DNA of 64,000 nt from UBA7378 sp049611805 (GTDB taxonomy: Bacteria > Pseudomonadota > Alphaproteobacteria > RS24). The notes under the pieces were generated by a model, which was not told the DNA's origin, ran no database searches, and saw only the letters and a program-made list of their open reading frames with translations. Position 1 is the stretch's first letter. The number at the start of each line of letters is the position of its first letter. Both the position numbers and the translations under genes were made by a program. The DNA lies in the NCBI GenBank assembly GCA_049611805.1, contig JBMZAX010000002.1:116503-180502 (forward strand). The letters are read 5' to 3'. This document shows positions 16,127 to 24,781 of the stretch, one piece after another.

Positions 16127-17853
16127 TGAGCCGCGCACGCAAGCTGGGCCTGTATCTGGAAATTTTTTCGACCATGATGCGAAATATGCGCGTCGGCCTG
16201 AAACGCAGCTTGCGGCGTCCGGCTTCGCTGAGCAGCCGGCGCGTCTCCGGCATCATCGACATAACCGGCCTTTACCCCCAAGCCCTTACCCCCGGCGATA
16301 CGGTGCGCGGCGAAAACTGGCTGGCGGGAGATTACACATTGCCCGGCGCATTGGTCAAAGTCGCCAACACATCGCCTTTCGACGTGCCGGTTGCCAATTC
16401 CAAATGGCTGGCCTCACTGCACGGGTTTGACTGGTTGCGCCATATCTGCGCCCTGTCGGCCCAGCGCGGGGCAACGGCGGCGGCGTTTTACGTTCAAGAC
16501 TGGATACGGCGCAATCCGGTGCGCGTGAAAGAAGCCATGCGGTCGGATGTTATCGCGCGGCGGTTGATGAATTGGAGCGCCGCCATGCCGACCATTTTGC
16601 CGGCGCTTGAACGCCGCGAGATCGACACCATAAGGCAAGCCCTGAGCCAGCAATCAAAATATCTCGCGCGCTGTGTTGATGAGGAAAATGATGGCGTGCG
16701 ACGCCTGACAGCCGCTTTCGGGCTGGCCTATGCGGGCCTTGCTTTTTCCGGCGACGGACAATGGGTGCGCCACGGGGTTGAGGCCATCTTGCGCGAATTG
16801 CGGCGGCAAATTCTCGCCGATGGCGGCCATGTCAGCCGCTCACCGGCCATCCTCGCCGATATTTTGAACCTGATGCTGGCGCTGGAGGCGGCGATGCAGG
16901 CGCGCACCGTGCAGGTGCCCGCAACGCTGGTCGAGACGCGCAAGCGCATGCAGGCCATGCTTGCCCTCATCTGTCATTCCGATGGCGGGCTTGGCTTGTT
17001 CAATGGCGCGACCGCGCGCTCGTCGGCTGAACTTGCGCCCCTGCTTGCCGGGCTCGATGCCAAAAATGTGATGAGCTATGCCCAGCGCAGCGGCTATCAA
17101 CGCTTGGCGTGCGGCAAACTTTGCCTGCTGGTCGATGCCGGACAAGCCAGCGGCGGCGCGGGCACCGAGATGAGCCACGCAGCCCCCCTGTCGCTTGAAA
17201 TGAGCTATGCGCAAGACCGGATCTTTGTAAATTGCGGTCCCAATCTGGTGCATGGCGAGAAATGGCATTTGGCCTCACGCGGGGTGGCGGCGCATTCCGC
17301 CTTCGGCTTTGACGCGGATATGAGCGACCCCTTCCTGCGCGGCGGGCTGGCGGCGCGGGTGTTGGGACACCGGTTGACGCCGGAAAACTGGCACGTCACC
17401 TGCCGGCGGGTGGAAGATGCAACCGGCGTCTGGCTGGAAACCAGCCATGATCAATTCGCCGCAAGCCATGGCGTGCGCTATAACCGCCGACTTTTTGTCG
17501 ACACGACCGGCGAAGATTTGCGCGGCGAAGACATGCTCATGCCGGCCTCAAGCAAAAGCAAATATATCGCCGCACGTTTCCATTTGCGCTTTCACCTGCA
17601 CCCGCAGGTTTCGGCCACCCTGCAAGCCGGTGGCTCCAGCGTATTGCTGGTGTCGCATGGCGGCCATGGCTGGCAGTTTCGCTTCGCACCACAGGCCGAC
17701 CAGATTTTGAAAATCGAGGAAAGCGTGTTTATGGGCGATGGGGGCATTCCCCAACGATGCCAGCAAATTGCAATCGCCGGCACGCTGCAACCGAAAGATA
17801 CCCAAATGAAATGGGCCATGCGCTATGTTGGGCGCATTGGCCGCCGCCGTTAA
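16126..17853 (+). CDS. Heparinase II/III family protein
   Basis: A 575-residue protein from the ATG that overlaps the rpe stop (TGATG). The first half is helical with WLASLHGFDWLRHI and RLMNWSAAMPTIL, matching the N-terminal alpha-toroid of this family. The second half (CGPNLVHGEKWHLASRGVAAHSAFGF, then SHDQFAASHGVRYNRRLFVD) matches the beta-sandwich heparinase domain. No signal peptide is visible, which is odd for a polysaccharide lyase. The rsmB-heparinase-purH order is conserved in Rhizobiales, suggesting a housekeeping, perhaps envelope-related, role that is not established. Confidence 0.88.
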   Translation: MSRARKLGLYLEIFSTMMRNMRVGLKRSLRRPASLSSRRVSGIIDITGLYPQALTPGDTVRGENWLAGDYTLPGALVKVANTSPFDVPVANSKWLASLHGFDWLRHICALSAQRGATAAAFYVQDWIRRNPVRVKEAMRSDVIARRLMNWSAAMPTILPALERREIDTIRQALSQQSKYLARCVDEENDGVRRLTAAFGLAYAGLAFSGDGQWVRHGVEAILRELRRQILADGGHVSRSPAILADILNLMLALEAAMQARTVQVPATLVETRKRMQAMLALICHSDGGLGLFNGATARSSAELAPLLAGLDAKNVMSYAQRSGYQRLACGKLCLLVDAGQASGGAGTEMSHAAPLSLEMSYAQDRIFVNCGPNLVHGEKWHLASRGVAAHSAFGFDADMSDPFLRGGLAARVLGHRLTPENWHVTCRRVEDATGVWLETSHDQFAASHGVRYNRRLFVDTTGEDLRGEDMLMPASSKSKYIAARFHLRFHLHPQVSATLQAGGSSVLLVSHGGHGWQFRFAPQADQILKIEESVFMGDGGIPQRCQQIAIAGTLQPKDTQMKWAMRYVGRIGRRR

Positions 17854-17901
17854 CCCGCAACCGGAAGATTTCTAAGACCCCCAACCCAAGGTTTATCCCA
17901 A

Positions 17902-19503
17902 ATGTCAGTTTCCGAAAAATCAACTCTCAAACCTGTTTCCCGCGCCCTGATATCCGTCTCGGACAAGGCCGGCATTGTCGATTTCGCACAAGGGCTGGCA
18001 GCCCAAGAAATCGAAATTATCTCGACCGGCGGCACGGCAAAAATGCTTACGCAAGCGGGCATAGACTGCCGCGATGTGTCGGAGCTGACCGGCTTCCCCG
18101 AAATGATGGACGGGCGGGTGAAAACACTGCACCCGATGGTGCATGGCGGATTGCTGGCGATACGCGACAATGAAACCCATACAGACGCCATGCGCGCGCA
18201 CGGCATTGGCGCGATCGACTTGCTGGTGGTCAATCTCTATCCGTTTGAGGAAACGGTGCGCGGCGGCGGGGCTTATGAGGCGTGTATTGAAAATATTGAT
18301 ATTGGCGGGCCGGCCATGATCCGCGCAGCCGCCAAAAACCATCAGGATGTCGCGGTGATTGTTGACCCTGAAGATTACGCCGGCGTGCTGGACAGCCTTC
18401 AAACCCATGGGGGCACTGAGCGCGCCTTGCGCCAAAGGCTGGCGCAAAAAGCCTATGCGCGCACGGCCGCCTATGACGCGGAAATTTCCAATTGGATGGC
18501 GGCTGAGCTAAACGTCGAAACACCCGCATTTCGGGCACTTGGCGGGCATTTGCAGCAGGGTTTGCGCTATGGCGAAAACCCGCACCAACAGGCCGGATTT
18601 TATGTTGGCGGGCCCTTGCGCGAGGGCGTGGCAACGGCGCAACAAGTGCAGGGCAAGGAGCTTTCCTACAATAATATCAATGATACCGATGCCGCCTTCG
18701 AGCTTGTCTCCGAGTTTGACCCCGCCGACAGCGCGGCCTGTGCCATTATCAAACATGCCAATCCGTGTGGTGTGGCACGCGGTGCCGATCTGCCTGAGGC
18801 ATTTGCCAAAGCCCTGGCCTGCGATCCGGTTTCGGCCTTTGGCGGCATTATTGCCATGAACCGCCCGCTGGATGCGACCACCGCCGAAGCAATTACCCAA
18901 TTGTTTACGGAGGTGATTATCGCGCCCGGTGCCGATGATGCGGCGCGCGACATTATCGCGGCCAAGAAAAATTTGCGGCTGTTGATTACCACCGGCCTTG
19001 CCGACCGCCATGCCGGGGGCTTGAGCGTGCGCACGGTGGCGGGCGGTTTTCTGGCACAAAACAGAGATGCCGGCGCGGTGACGCCCGAAGATTTGAAAAC
19101 GGTGACACGCCGCGCGCCGACTGCCTCCGAAATGGCCGATTTATTATTCGCCTGGCAGGTCGCCAAACATGTGAAATCAAACGCCATTGTTTACGCCAAG
19201 GACGGCAGAACCGTCGGCATTGGCGCAGGCCAGATGAGCCGGCTGGACAGTTCGCGCATCGCCGCGCGCAAATCCGAAGATGCGGCGGAAGCGGCAGGGC
19301 TTGCAACACCGCTGGTTTCCGGTTCGGTGGTTGCGTCAGATGCGTTTTTCCCGTTCGCCGACGGGCTGTTGAGTGCCGCCAATGCCGGTGCCACGGCGAT
19401 TATTCAGCCCGGCGGATCGATCCGCGATGATGAGGTGATTGCGGCGGCGGACGAAGCGGGGCTGGCAATGGTGTTCACCGGCATGCGCCATTTCCGGCAC
19501 TAG
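17902..19503 (+). CDS. purH: Bifunctional AICAR formyltransferase / IMP cyclohydrolase
   Basis: A 533-residue bifunctional enzyme for the last two steps of IMP synthesis. The N-terminal IMP cyclohydrolase (about 1-200) has ALISVSDKAGIVDFAQGL, STGGTAKML and DGRVKTLHPMVHGG. The C-terminal transformylase has LRYGENPHQQAGFY, the catalytic KHANPCGVA and SDAFFPFADG. The stop codon lies within the first unit of a 20-base tandem repeat that leads into the convergent gene end. Confidence 0.97.
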   Translation: MSVSEKSTLKPVSRALISVSDKAGIVDFAQGLAAQEIEIISTGGTAKMLTQAGIDCRDVSELTGFPEMMDGRVKTLHPMVHGGLLAIRDNETHTDAMRAHGIGAIDLLVVNLYPFEETVRGGGAYEACIENIDIGGPAMIRAAAKNHQDVAVIVDPEDYAGVLDSLQTHGGTERALRQRLAQKAYARTAAYDAEISNWMAAELNVETPAFRALGGHLQQGLRYGENPHQQAGFYVGGPLREGVATAQQVQGKELSYNNINDTDAAFELVSEFDPADSAACAIIKHANPCGVARGADLPEAFAKALACDPVSAFGGIIAMNRPLDATTAEAITQLFTEVIIAPGADDAARDIIAAKKNLRLLITTGLADRHAGGLSVRTVAGGFLAQNRDAGAVTPEDLKTVTRRAPTASEMADLLFAWQVAKHVKSNAIVYAKDGRTVGIGAGQMSRLDSSRIAARKSEDAAEAAGLATPLVSGSVVASDAFFPFADGLLSAANAGATAIIQPGGSIRDDEVIAAADEAGLAMVFTGMRHFRH

Positions 19504-19545
19504 CCTCTATTTTCCGGCATTAGCCTCTATTTTCCGGCATTAGCC
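19491..19545. repeat. 20-bp tandem repeat at the purH / TPR gene junction
   Basis: Two exact 20-base copies (19501-19520 and 19521-19540, unit beginning TAGCCTCTATTTTCCGGCAT) are followed by the first five bases of a third. They are preceded by ten bases that match the end of the unit at 9 of 10. The first copy contains the purH stop (TAG) and the last junction contains the TAA of the minus-strand gene. Probably a slippage duplication. Confidence 0.9.
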
Positions 19546-21804
19546 GGATGCGCATGAGCGCGCCTGCCGCTCCCATGTCGTGAGCAAGGGAAACACATTT
19601 GTCGCCTTTTGCCAGTTTTGCGCCGCCTGCGACCGCGCGAATATTTTTTCCATCATGGCGCAGGCCTTTGGCCCTTCACCCAGATTTGTGAAAATCGCCG
19701 CCAGCCCGACGCGCGCGCCCATGCCCACCGGATCATCGGGCGGGGTGCGCTTTGCCAGGCTGGACAGGGCGCGGGCCGCTTCCAGGTCGCGATCATTGAC
19801 GCGCAAGGCCTCGGCGCGCAAATACCAAGCCGACGGGCGGCGTGGAAATTCCTGTGCCAGCAGGTCGGCAATGCGCAAGGCTTCTTCGGGCGTGTTGCGC
19901 GCCAAATTGATCTGCACCAGCGCCTCGTACAAATTGGCAATGGGGCGGCCCTGCAATTCCGACAAGCCGTCGCGCAGGAACGCATAGCGCGCCGCGTCGA
20001 TGTCGGTTTCCTGCAATGTGCGCAAAAATGCCTTCCATACGCCCAAAATGCGTTTCGCCTGCGCTTCGTCGGGCGGCTCAAGCAGGGCTATCAGTCCCGG
20101 CCCGTCGCCTTGCGTCACCAAATAGGAGATGGCGGTCGGTGCCAATTGCAGTGTATCGCCGCCCGCAAGCTCAAACCCCGCATAGGCAGTGTCGAAAAAT
20201 TCCGGGCTCAGACCGCCATTCATGGCCAGCTTAACGGCGGCGCGATGCACGGATACATCATCCCCCGCCACACAGCCCGGCGGACAATCGGACTGGCGCC
20301 AAATGGTATAAATCGCCTGCCCGCCCCTTGCCGTTTTTTGCAGTTTTGCTGCTGCTTCACCGTTTTTCAGCCCATCGGCAACTTGCCGCGCAATGAGCCG
20401 GACACGCATGCCGGTGAGCATTTTATAGGCCGGCATATGCGGCAGAAAACCGGATAACAGCCTGTCGGCTTTGCGCCATTTGCCTTGCGTTGCCGCATGG
20501 CGGGCCAGCAATACCCGCGCGCGCAACGCAATGACATGGTCAAGCGTGAGCGATTGATCGGGCCCCATTTCAGGCAGTTTCTGATTGCGCTGCGCCAGCT
20601 CCAAAAGCTCAGCATCGGGATCGGCATCGACCGACAGGCGCGCCAGCGTGATGAATTTATCGACCTGTTCGCGCTGCTCGCGGGCGCCATAGCCCGCACG
20701 CGCCGCACGCAAAAACGGCAAGGCGCGCGCCGCTTCGTTCAAATTCACCAGACTGACCCCAAGCTGATAGTCGACAGCCCGCTTCAGCGTAAGCGGCAAA
20801 AGCGTGTAATAGGGTTTCACAATGCGCCAGCTTTCGCGCACGGTGACAAACTGCCCGCGCGCAAAGCCCACATCCATTGCATGCACGGCATTGACCGGCG
20901 GGTAATCGGCAGCCGCCACCAGATTTTTATCGCGCGCCAGAAATTCAAGCGCCGCCGCAATCATGGCCGGAGGTCCGTCAAAGGCCGGTGCCAGAAGCGC
21001 GGCGATCTCCTCGGCCGTTTTTCCATCTTCCAGCGCCTGTTCGGCCGCGCGCAGAATTTCGCCGTCAATCGCGCCCGGCATTTGCGACAAATCCCGCTCA
21101 AGCGTTTGTGCGAGGCTTTCGGACAAAATGGGCGGCGTGTATCCGGGCGCAGTTATTTCGGCGTAAAACAAATCCGCCGCCTCTTCGAGTGATTTTTGCC
21201 CGCCACGCTCAAGTGAGGCTTTCAACTGCTCAAGCGTCGCAATGGCGGCCGCCACATCGCCGCCCTCAATCTGTGCCGTTGCCAGCCCATACATGGCACG
21301 CTGGACAATCACCGGATGGCTGAACTCCAGCGTCAGCGCGCGCATATCCTCGGTTGCGCCAAGCAGCGCCGCGCGCCGCTTTTCGGCACTAATTTCGCGG
21401 GTCGCGCGCGACACTTGCGCCCATGCCAGCGCATAGGCACCGGCCACGCGCAGGCTTTCCAAATCCTGCCAGAGGTCTGACGACAACAGCTCTTCAAAAT
21501 TCAGTTCATTGCCGCGCACGCGCGCTTCCGCACCGGCACGCACCATATCCATATGGTCGCGCAAAGCCGCCGCGCCATTTCTGATCTCGGCCATTTCCAG
21601 CGGCCCAAGCGGGGCGTCATAACACGCTTCCAGATCGCCGGCGAAATCATCCATCGCCTTGAGCACGGGTTGGGGTAGGGTGTCGAGGGCGGCCAGAATT
21701 TTTTCCGGCGGCACCAAAAGTGATTTGGGCGGCAAGCGACACGCCTCGGCCGGCGCGATGACCGCGAGACAAAAAATCGAGAAAGCGGGCAGCAAACGGC
21801 GCAT
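19540..21804 (-). CDS. Large exported helical-repeat protein of the ExbBD-VWA gene set, unknown function
   Basis: A 754-residue protein. Residues 1-22 form a signal peptide (basic MRR, hydrophobic core, then PAEAC; the Cys after it could also make it a lipoprotein, though the lipobox is poor). The rest is almost wholly alpha-helical. Near the C-terminus there are TPR-like units such as ALVQINLARNTPEEALRIADLLAQEFPRRPSAWYLRAEALRVNDRDLEAARAL. It has one Cys-rich short loop (DCPPGC). I do not recognise a named family. Its start follows the VWA stop by 3 bases, so it belongs to the exbB-exbD-exbD-VWA unit and probably acts as a periplasmic scaffold or substrate of that machine (inference). Confidence 0.75.
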   Translation of the reverse strand: MRRLLPAFSIFCLAVIAPAEACRLPPKSLLVPPEKILAALDTLPQPVLKAMDDFAGDLEACYDAPLGPLEMAEIRNGAAALRDHMDMVRAGAEARVRGNELNFEELLSSDLWQDLESLRVAGAYALAWAQVSRATREISAEKRRAALLGATEDMRALTLEFSHPVIVQRAMYGLATAQIEGGDVAAAIATLEQLKASLERGGQKSLEEAADLFYAEITAPGYTPPILSESLAQTLERDLSQMPGAIDGEILRAAEQALEDGKTAEEIAALLAPAFDGPPAMIAAALEFLARDKNLVAAADYPPVNAVHAMDVGFARGQFVTVRESWRIVKPYYTLLPLTLKRAVDYQLGVSLVNLNEAARALPFLRAARAGYGAREQREQVDKFITLARLSVDADPDAELLELAQRNQKLPEMGPDQSLTLDHVIALRARVLLARHAATQGKWRKADRLLSGFLPHMPAYKMLTGMRVRLIARQVADGLKNGEAAAKLQKTARGGQAIYTIWRQSDCPPGCVAGDDVSVHRAAVKLAMNGGLSPEFFDTAYAGFELAGGDTLQLAPTAISYLVTQGDGPGLIALLEPPDEAQAKRILGVWKAFLRTLQETDIDAARYAFLRDGLSELQGRPIANLYEALVQINLARNTPEEALRIADLLAQEFPRRPSAWYLRAEALRVNDRDLEAARALSSLAKRTPPDDPVGMGARVGLAAIFTNLGEGPKACAMMEKIFARSQAAQNWQKATNVFPLLTTWERQARSCASG

Positions 21805-21807
21805 GAT

Positions 21808-22941
21808 TTATTCCAAACTCGCCAGAAACGGTGCCAGCTCATCATGGAACCGGTCATCAAAAATCAGCAATGCCAGCGTTTTCATCAATTGGCGTTCGCC
21901 GGCCAATGTTACCGCCAGCCCACCACCCGATTTGGCCAATGCGCGAAACGCCGGCAACACATCCTGCCGCCGCGCGCTCGGCGCGCGCAGGCTGAACCAC
22001 CCGACCGACTCGGTGCGTCCGAGATATTTCCGATTGGCCTCAACGCGCGAGTCGACAATTGACAATCGCGCGCCGCGGCGCTTCATGCGATCGGCAATGG
22101 TCAGCGCCTCGTCGGCTTCATAGCTGTGCGGCGGTGCATCGCCGACAACGATTAACACGCGCTGGGCACCGGCACGCCAGCTTATGGTATTTTCAGCCTG
22201 CCGCAGGGCTTCGGTGACGGCTTCGGGCACATCGCCGCCGCCAAGTGCGTCAAGCGCGCCCATGAAAGAGCGGGCTTTGAGAATGTCAAAGCTGGGCTGG
22301 GACAGCCGGATTACAAAATCCGGGTCCTGATAATCGCGATAGGCAATCACGCCGAAACGCGCCAGCGGCACCAGATTGCGCACATATTGGGCAAGCGCCT
22401 CAATGCGTTCGCGCACGCGATTATGCACCCAGGCCATGGAACCTGTTGCATCAATCACAAACACGACATCAATGCCGGTTTCCCGCAAATACTGGATATA
22501 ATCGGCAAAGGTTTGCGGCACGCCCGATATCAGCCCGCCACCGGGTGCGGCGCGCTGGGTGGCGGCCGCGGAAGGCGCGGGCATGGCGGGCGCAATGGCG
22601 GCTGTGCTGGCGGCCTCCATCATGACTTGGTTGAAATCTGTTTCCAGCGGCACTTCGAGTATTTCCGACAAATCCATCTCGGCCTCGGCCTTGCGCTCAA
22701 TGGTGACCGGCTCCGGCAATTCCAGATCAACGCTTTGCTGATCATCGGCGGCGGCTGAGATAATCAGGCTTTCGGCCGCATTGTCGCCGCCGCGCGCGCC
22801 GCCAAACAGCAGAACCAGCACCGTGCCCACGCCGATCACATGCACGACCAGCGAAATCGCAAAAAACGTAATCCACCAACGGCGCGGCAGGTTTTTGAGC
22901 CGCGTCAGCCAGTTTCGTTGCGGGGCGGGGCTAGTTGCCAT
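21808..22941 (-). CDS. VWA-domain protein with TonB-like N-terminal transmembrane helix
   Basis: A 377-residue protein. The ATG at 22941 is chosen because GGAG precedes it at good spacing; it overlaps the upstream exbD by 11 bases. Residues about 22-46 form one transmembrane helix containing S30-L-V-V-H34, the S-x3-H pattern by which TonB couples to ExbB/ExbD. A Glu/Asp-rich and then Ala/Pro-rich linker (about 60-135) leads to a von Willebrand A domain (about 155-350) with the metal-site motif D164-A-T-G-S168 and GGGDVPEAV (D237). The topology places the VWA domain in the periplasm. There is no TonB C-terminal domain. Function is inferred: an energised VWA effector. Confidence 0.82.
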   Translation of the reverse strand: MATSPAPQRNWLTRLKNLPRRWWITFFAISLVVHVIGVGTVLVLLFGGARGGDNAAESLIISAAADDQQSVDLELPEPVTIERKAEAEMDLSEILEVPLETDFNQVMMEAASTAAIAPAMPAPSAAATQRAAPGGGLISGVPQTFADYIQYLRETGIDVVFVIDATGSMAWVHNRVRERIEALAQYVRNLVPLARFGVIAYRDYQDPDFVIRLSQPSFDILKARSFMGALDALGGGDVPEAVTEALRQAENTISWRAGAQRVLIVVGDAPPHSYEADEALTIADRMKRRGARLSIVDSRVEANRKYLGRTESVGWFSLRAPSARRQDVLPAFRALAKSGGGLAVTLAGERQLMKTLALLIFDDRFHDELAPFLASLE

Positions 22942-23353
22942 TGGCCTGCTCCGCGGCAAATTCGGTTTTGATGCGTATTTCGCCGACACCGGCTTTTGCC
23001 ATGGCCTGACGGAAATCCATCAGGGCGGCGGCATGCGCGCGCCGGTCGGCGATCAACTCAACCGCCAGCCCCTGCTCGGCCACACCCGTTTCGGCCACGC
23101 GCGCGGCAATTTCAGCCAGCGATTTTGGTGTATCGCCCGTCAGATAAAATTTGTCGTCGGCCCCAAGGCGCACGGAAAGCGGCGCGGCGACATATTGGTT
23201 TTCCTGGGTGCTGAGCGCCACCTCAATCTCGCCGGGATGGTCGGTGGTCGGGCGACCGGCAATCAGCACAAACAGAATGAGCAGAAAAACCACATTGATG
23301 AGCGGCAGAAGGTCAATGCTCTTGAATTTGCGTTGGGGTCTTTCGATTTTCAT
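22931..23353 (-). CDS. ExbD/TolR family protein with Asn in place of the proton-carrying Asp
   Basis: A 140-residue protein from ATG 23353; the longer in-frame start lacks a basis. It has the ExbD plan: short basic cytoplasmic tail, one transmembrane helix (about 15-36, LLPLINVVFLLILFVLIAG) and a periplasmic domain. At the position of the essential Asp in ExbD/TolR (PLID in the neighbouring paralog) it has Asn20, read directly as codon AAT. In E. coli ExbD the equivalent Asp-to-Asn change abolishes activity, so this copy is unlikely to carry protons by itself. It sits 7 bases after the intact exbD and overlaps the VWA gene. Confidence 0.87.
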   Translation of the reverse strand: MKIERPQRKFKSIDLLPLINVVFLLILFVLIAGRPTTDHPGEIEVALSTQENQYVAAPLSVRLGADDKFYLTGDTPKSLAEIAARVAETGVAEQGLAVELIADRRAHAAALMDFRQAMAKAGVGEIRIKTEFAAEQANGN

Positions 23354-23360
23354 GCCGCCC

Positions 23361-23780
23361 TCAAAAATCCGCCAGATCAATATCAAACACATCGCGCTCC
23401 AGCGTCACCATTTGCGCGCCTGCCGCCGCCAAATCATCCATCACGCCGACCACCTGCTGCACCTCGGCGGTCGCGGCGGGCATGACGACAAAAAGCTGTT
23501 CGGTGTCGGCTTCAATGAGGTCGGCGGCGCGTTCGCGCATTTGCGCGCGTGTTATGCCCGCGCCGTTCCACTGCACCCGGCCGGTTTCGGCCAGCGAGAT
23601 GATGGCGGGCTGGCTCATGCCATCCGTGCCGCCCGTGCCGCGCGGTGGCGCAAGCTGGCTTTGCGAATAGCGCACGAAATCCGAGCCCAGCAGGAAAAAC
23701 AGCAATAGCAGAAAAATCATGTCGATGAGCGGTGTCAGCCCGACAGCTTCCAGCTTGCGTTTTGGCCGGTCAATCCGCAT
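23361..23780 (-). CDS. ExbD/TolR family proton-channel subunit (intact Asp)
   Basis: A 139-residue protein with the same plan as its neighbour: basic N-terminal MRIDRPKRK, a transmembrane helix (about 15-34, LTPLIDMIFLLLLFFLLGS) and a periplasmic domain (to 139). Asp20 is at the conserved proton-binding position. It starts 5 bases after the exbB stop. With the Asn-bearing paralog it could form the ExbD heterodimer expected inside an ExbB pentamer (known stoichiometry of E. coli ExbB5D2; heterodimer is inference). Confidence 0.9.
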   Translation of the reverse strand: MRIDRPKRKLEAVGLTPLIDMIFLLLLFFLLGSDFVRYSQSQLAPPRGTGGTDGMSQPAIISLAETGRVQWNGAGITRAQMRERAADLIEADTEQLFVVMPAATAEVQQVVGVMDDLAAAGAQMVTLERDVFDIDLADF

Positions 23781-23785
23781 CGGGC

Positions 23786-24736
23786 TCAGCCCTTGGCGGA
23801 GGCGTTTGTCGCACTGCGCACCATAATTTCGGTGAGCGCATCTTCAAGCAGGTCGCGCGTCGTGTCGACGGCATTGTTGAAAACAGCGGCGAGAATGGAA
23901 AAAGGCAGGGCGACAGCCAAACCAAAGGCGGTGGTCAGCAGGGCCTCCCAAATACCGGCCGCCAGAAGCGCCGTATCGGCACCGCCAACGCCCTGACCGA
24001 CGCCCTGAAAGGCGACAATCATGCCAAGCACCGTGCCCAGCAGACCGAACAGGGGGGCCGATGCCGCAATAAGCTCAAGCACCCAGATATTCGAACCCAA
24101 ATGCCGCAAAAGATATTGCGCGCGCCGGGACGCTTCTTCGCGCAGCAAATCTCCGGCTTCGCCCTTCGCGCCACCGCGCCCGGCCTCGGCAATCGCATAA
24201 GCAATGAGCGGTGCGGCGGGGTGGGCAATTTCTTCCAACTCGGCTGCCAGCCCGCGCTCATCGCCGTTTCGATAGCGCATCATCGCGGCTTCGACACGCG
24301 TGGGGCGCCAGATTTCCATGCGCAAAAACTGCACAAATTTAACCGCCGCAATGGGCAGGCCGATGGCCGACAACATGGCAATAATCCATGTGACAACGCC
24401 GCCCTTGTCGAACAGAAGCGACCAGAAGCCGCCTTCATCATCGGCTTCGCCCGCATTTTCCGAGGCGGCGTCTTGCGGCGCTTCCCCGGTAATGTCTTCG
24501 GTAATGTCTTCGGTAATCTCTGCGGCAATCTCCGGCGCAATTTCTTCCCTCGGCTCCGGCGCAATTTCGGGCGCAGCTTCCCCGACAGCTTCCGGCGCGC
24601 GCTCTGTCACAATTTCCGGTGGTGTTTCTTCTGCCACACCCCCCGCTTCCTGACCCCAACCGGCAACGGGTAAAAATACCGACAGAAATATGACAGGCGC
24701 GGCGCGCCTCACAGCTTGTGCAAAGGTAAATCGCAT
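23786..24736 (-). CDS. ExbB/TolQ/MotA family proton-channel subunit with N-terminal extension
   Basis: A 316-residue protein. Residues 1-28 are a signal peptide (FLSVFLPVAGWGQ). Residues 30-105 are an acidic, Pro/Glu/Thr-rich periplasmic segment, partly encoded by a 12-base repeat at 24488-24523. Three transmembrane helices follow (about 112-137, 218-246 and 255-288). T235 in GLLGTVLGM and E264 in GIWEALLTTAFGLAVALP match the channel residues of ExbB (T148 and E176 in E. coli). It is the first gene of a five-gene minus-strand unit. No tonB, tolA, pal or tolB is beside it. Confidence 0.9.
   Translation of the reverse strand: MRFTFAQAVRRAAPVIFLSVFLPVAGWGQEAGGVAEETPPEIVTERAPEAVGEAAPEIAPEPREEIAPEIAAEITEDITEDITGEAPQDAASENAGEADDEGGFWSLLFDKGGVVTWIIAMLSAIGLPIAAVKFVQFLRMEIWRPTRVEAAMMRYRNGDERGLAAELEEIAHPAAPLIAYAIAEAGRGGAKGEAGDLLREEASRRAQYLLRHLGSNIWVLELIAASAPLFGLLGTVLGMIVAFQGVGQGVGGADTALLAAGIWEALLTTAFGLAVALPFSILAAVFNNAVDTTRDLLEDALTEIMVRSATNASAKG
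24488..24523. repeat. 12-bp tandem repeat in the ExbB extension
   Basis: Two exact 12-base units (GGTAATGTCTTC at 24488-24499 and 24500-24511) and a third diverged one encode repeated Glu-Asp-Ile-Thr on the minus strand. The period keeps the frame, so the periplasmic extension can vary in length without loss of function. Confidence 0.75.
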
Positions 24737-24781
24737 GTTTGCTTGCCTCTTGAAAAACGACCGAATGAAAAACCGACCCGC

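Noticed and set aside
23786..24736. Reading the ExbB gene as TolQ of a Tol-Pal operon
   Set aside because: No tolA, tolB, pal or ybgF follows; instead there are two ExbD copies, a VWA gene and an exported repeat protein.
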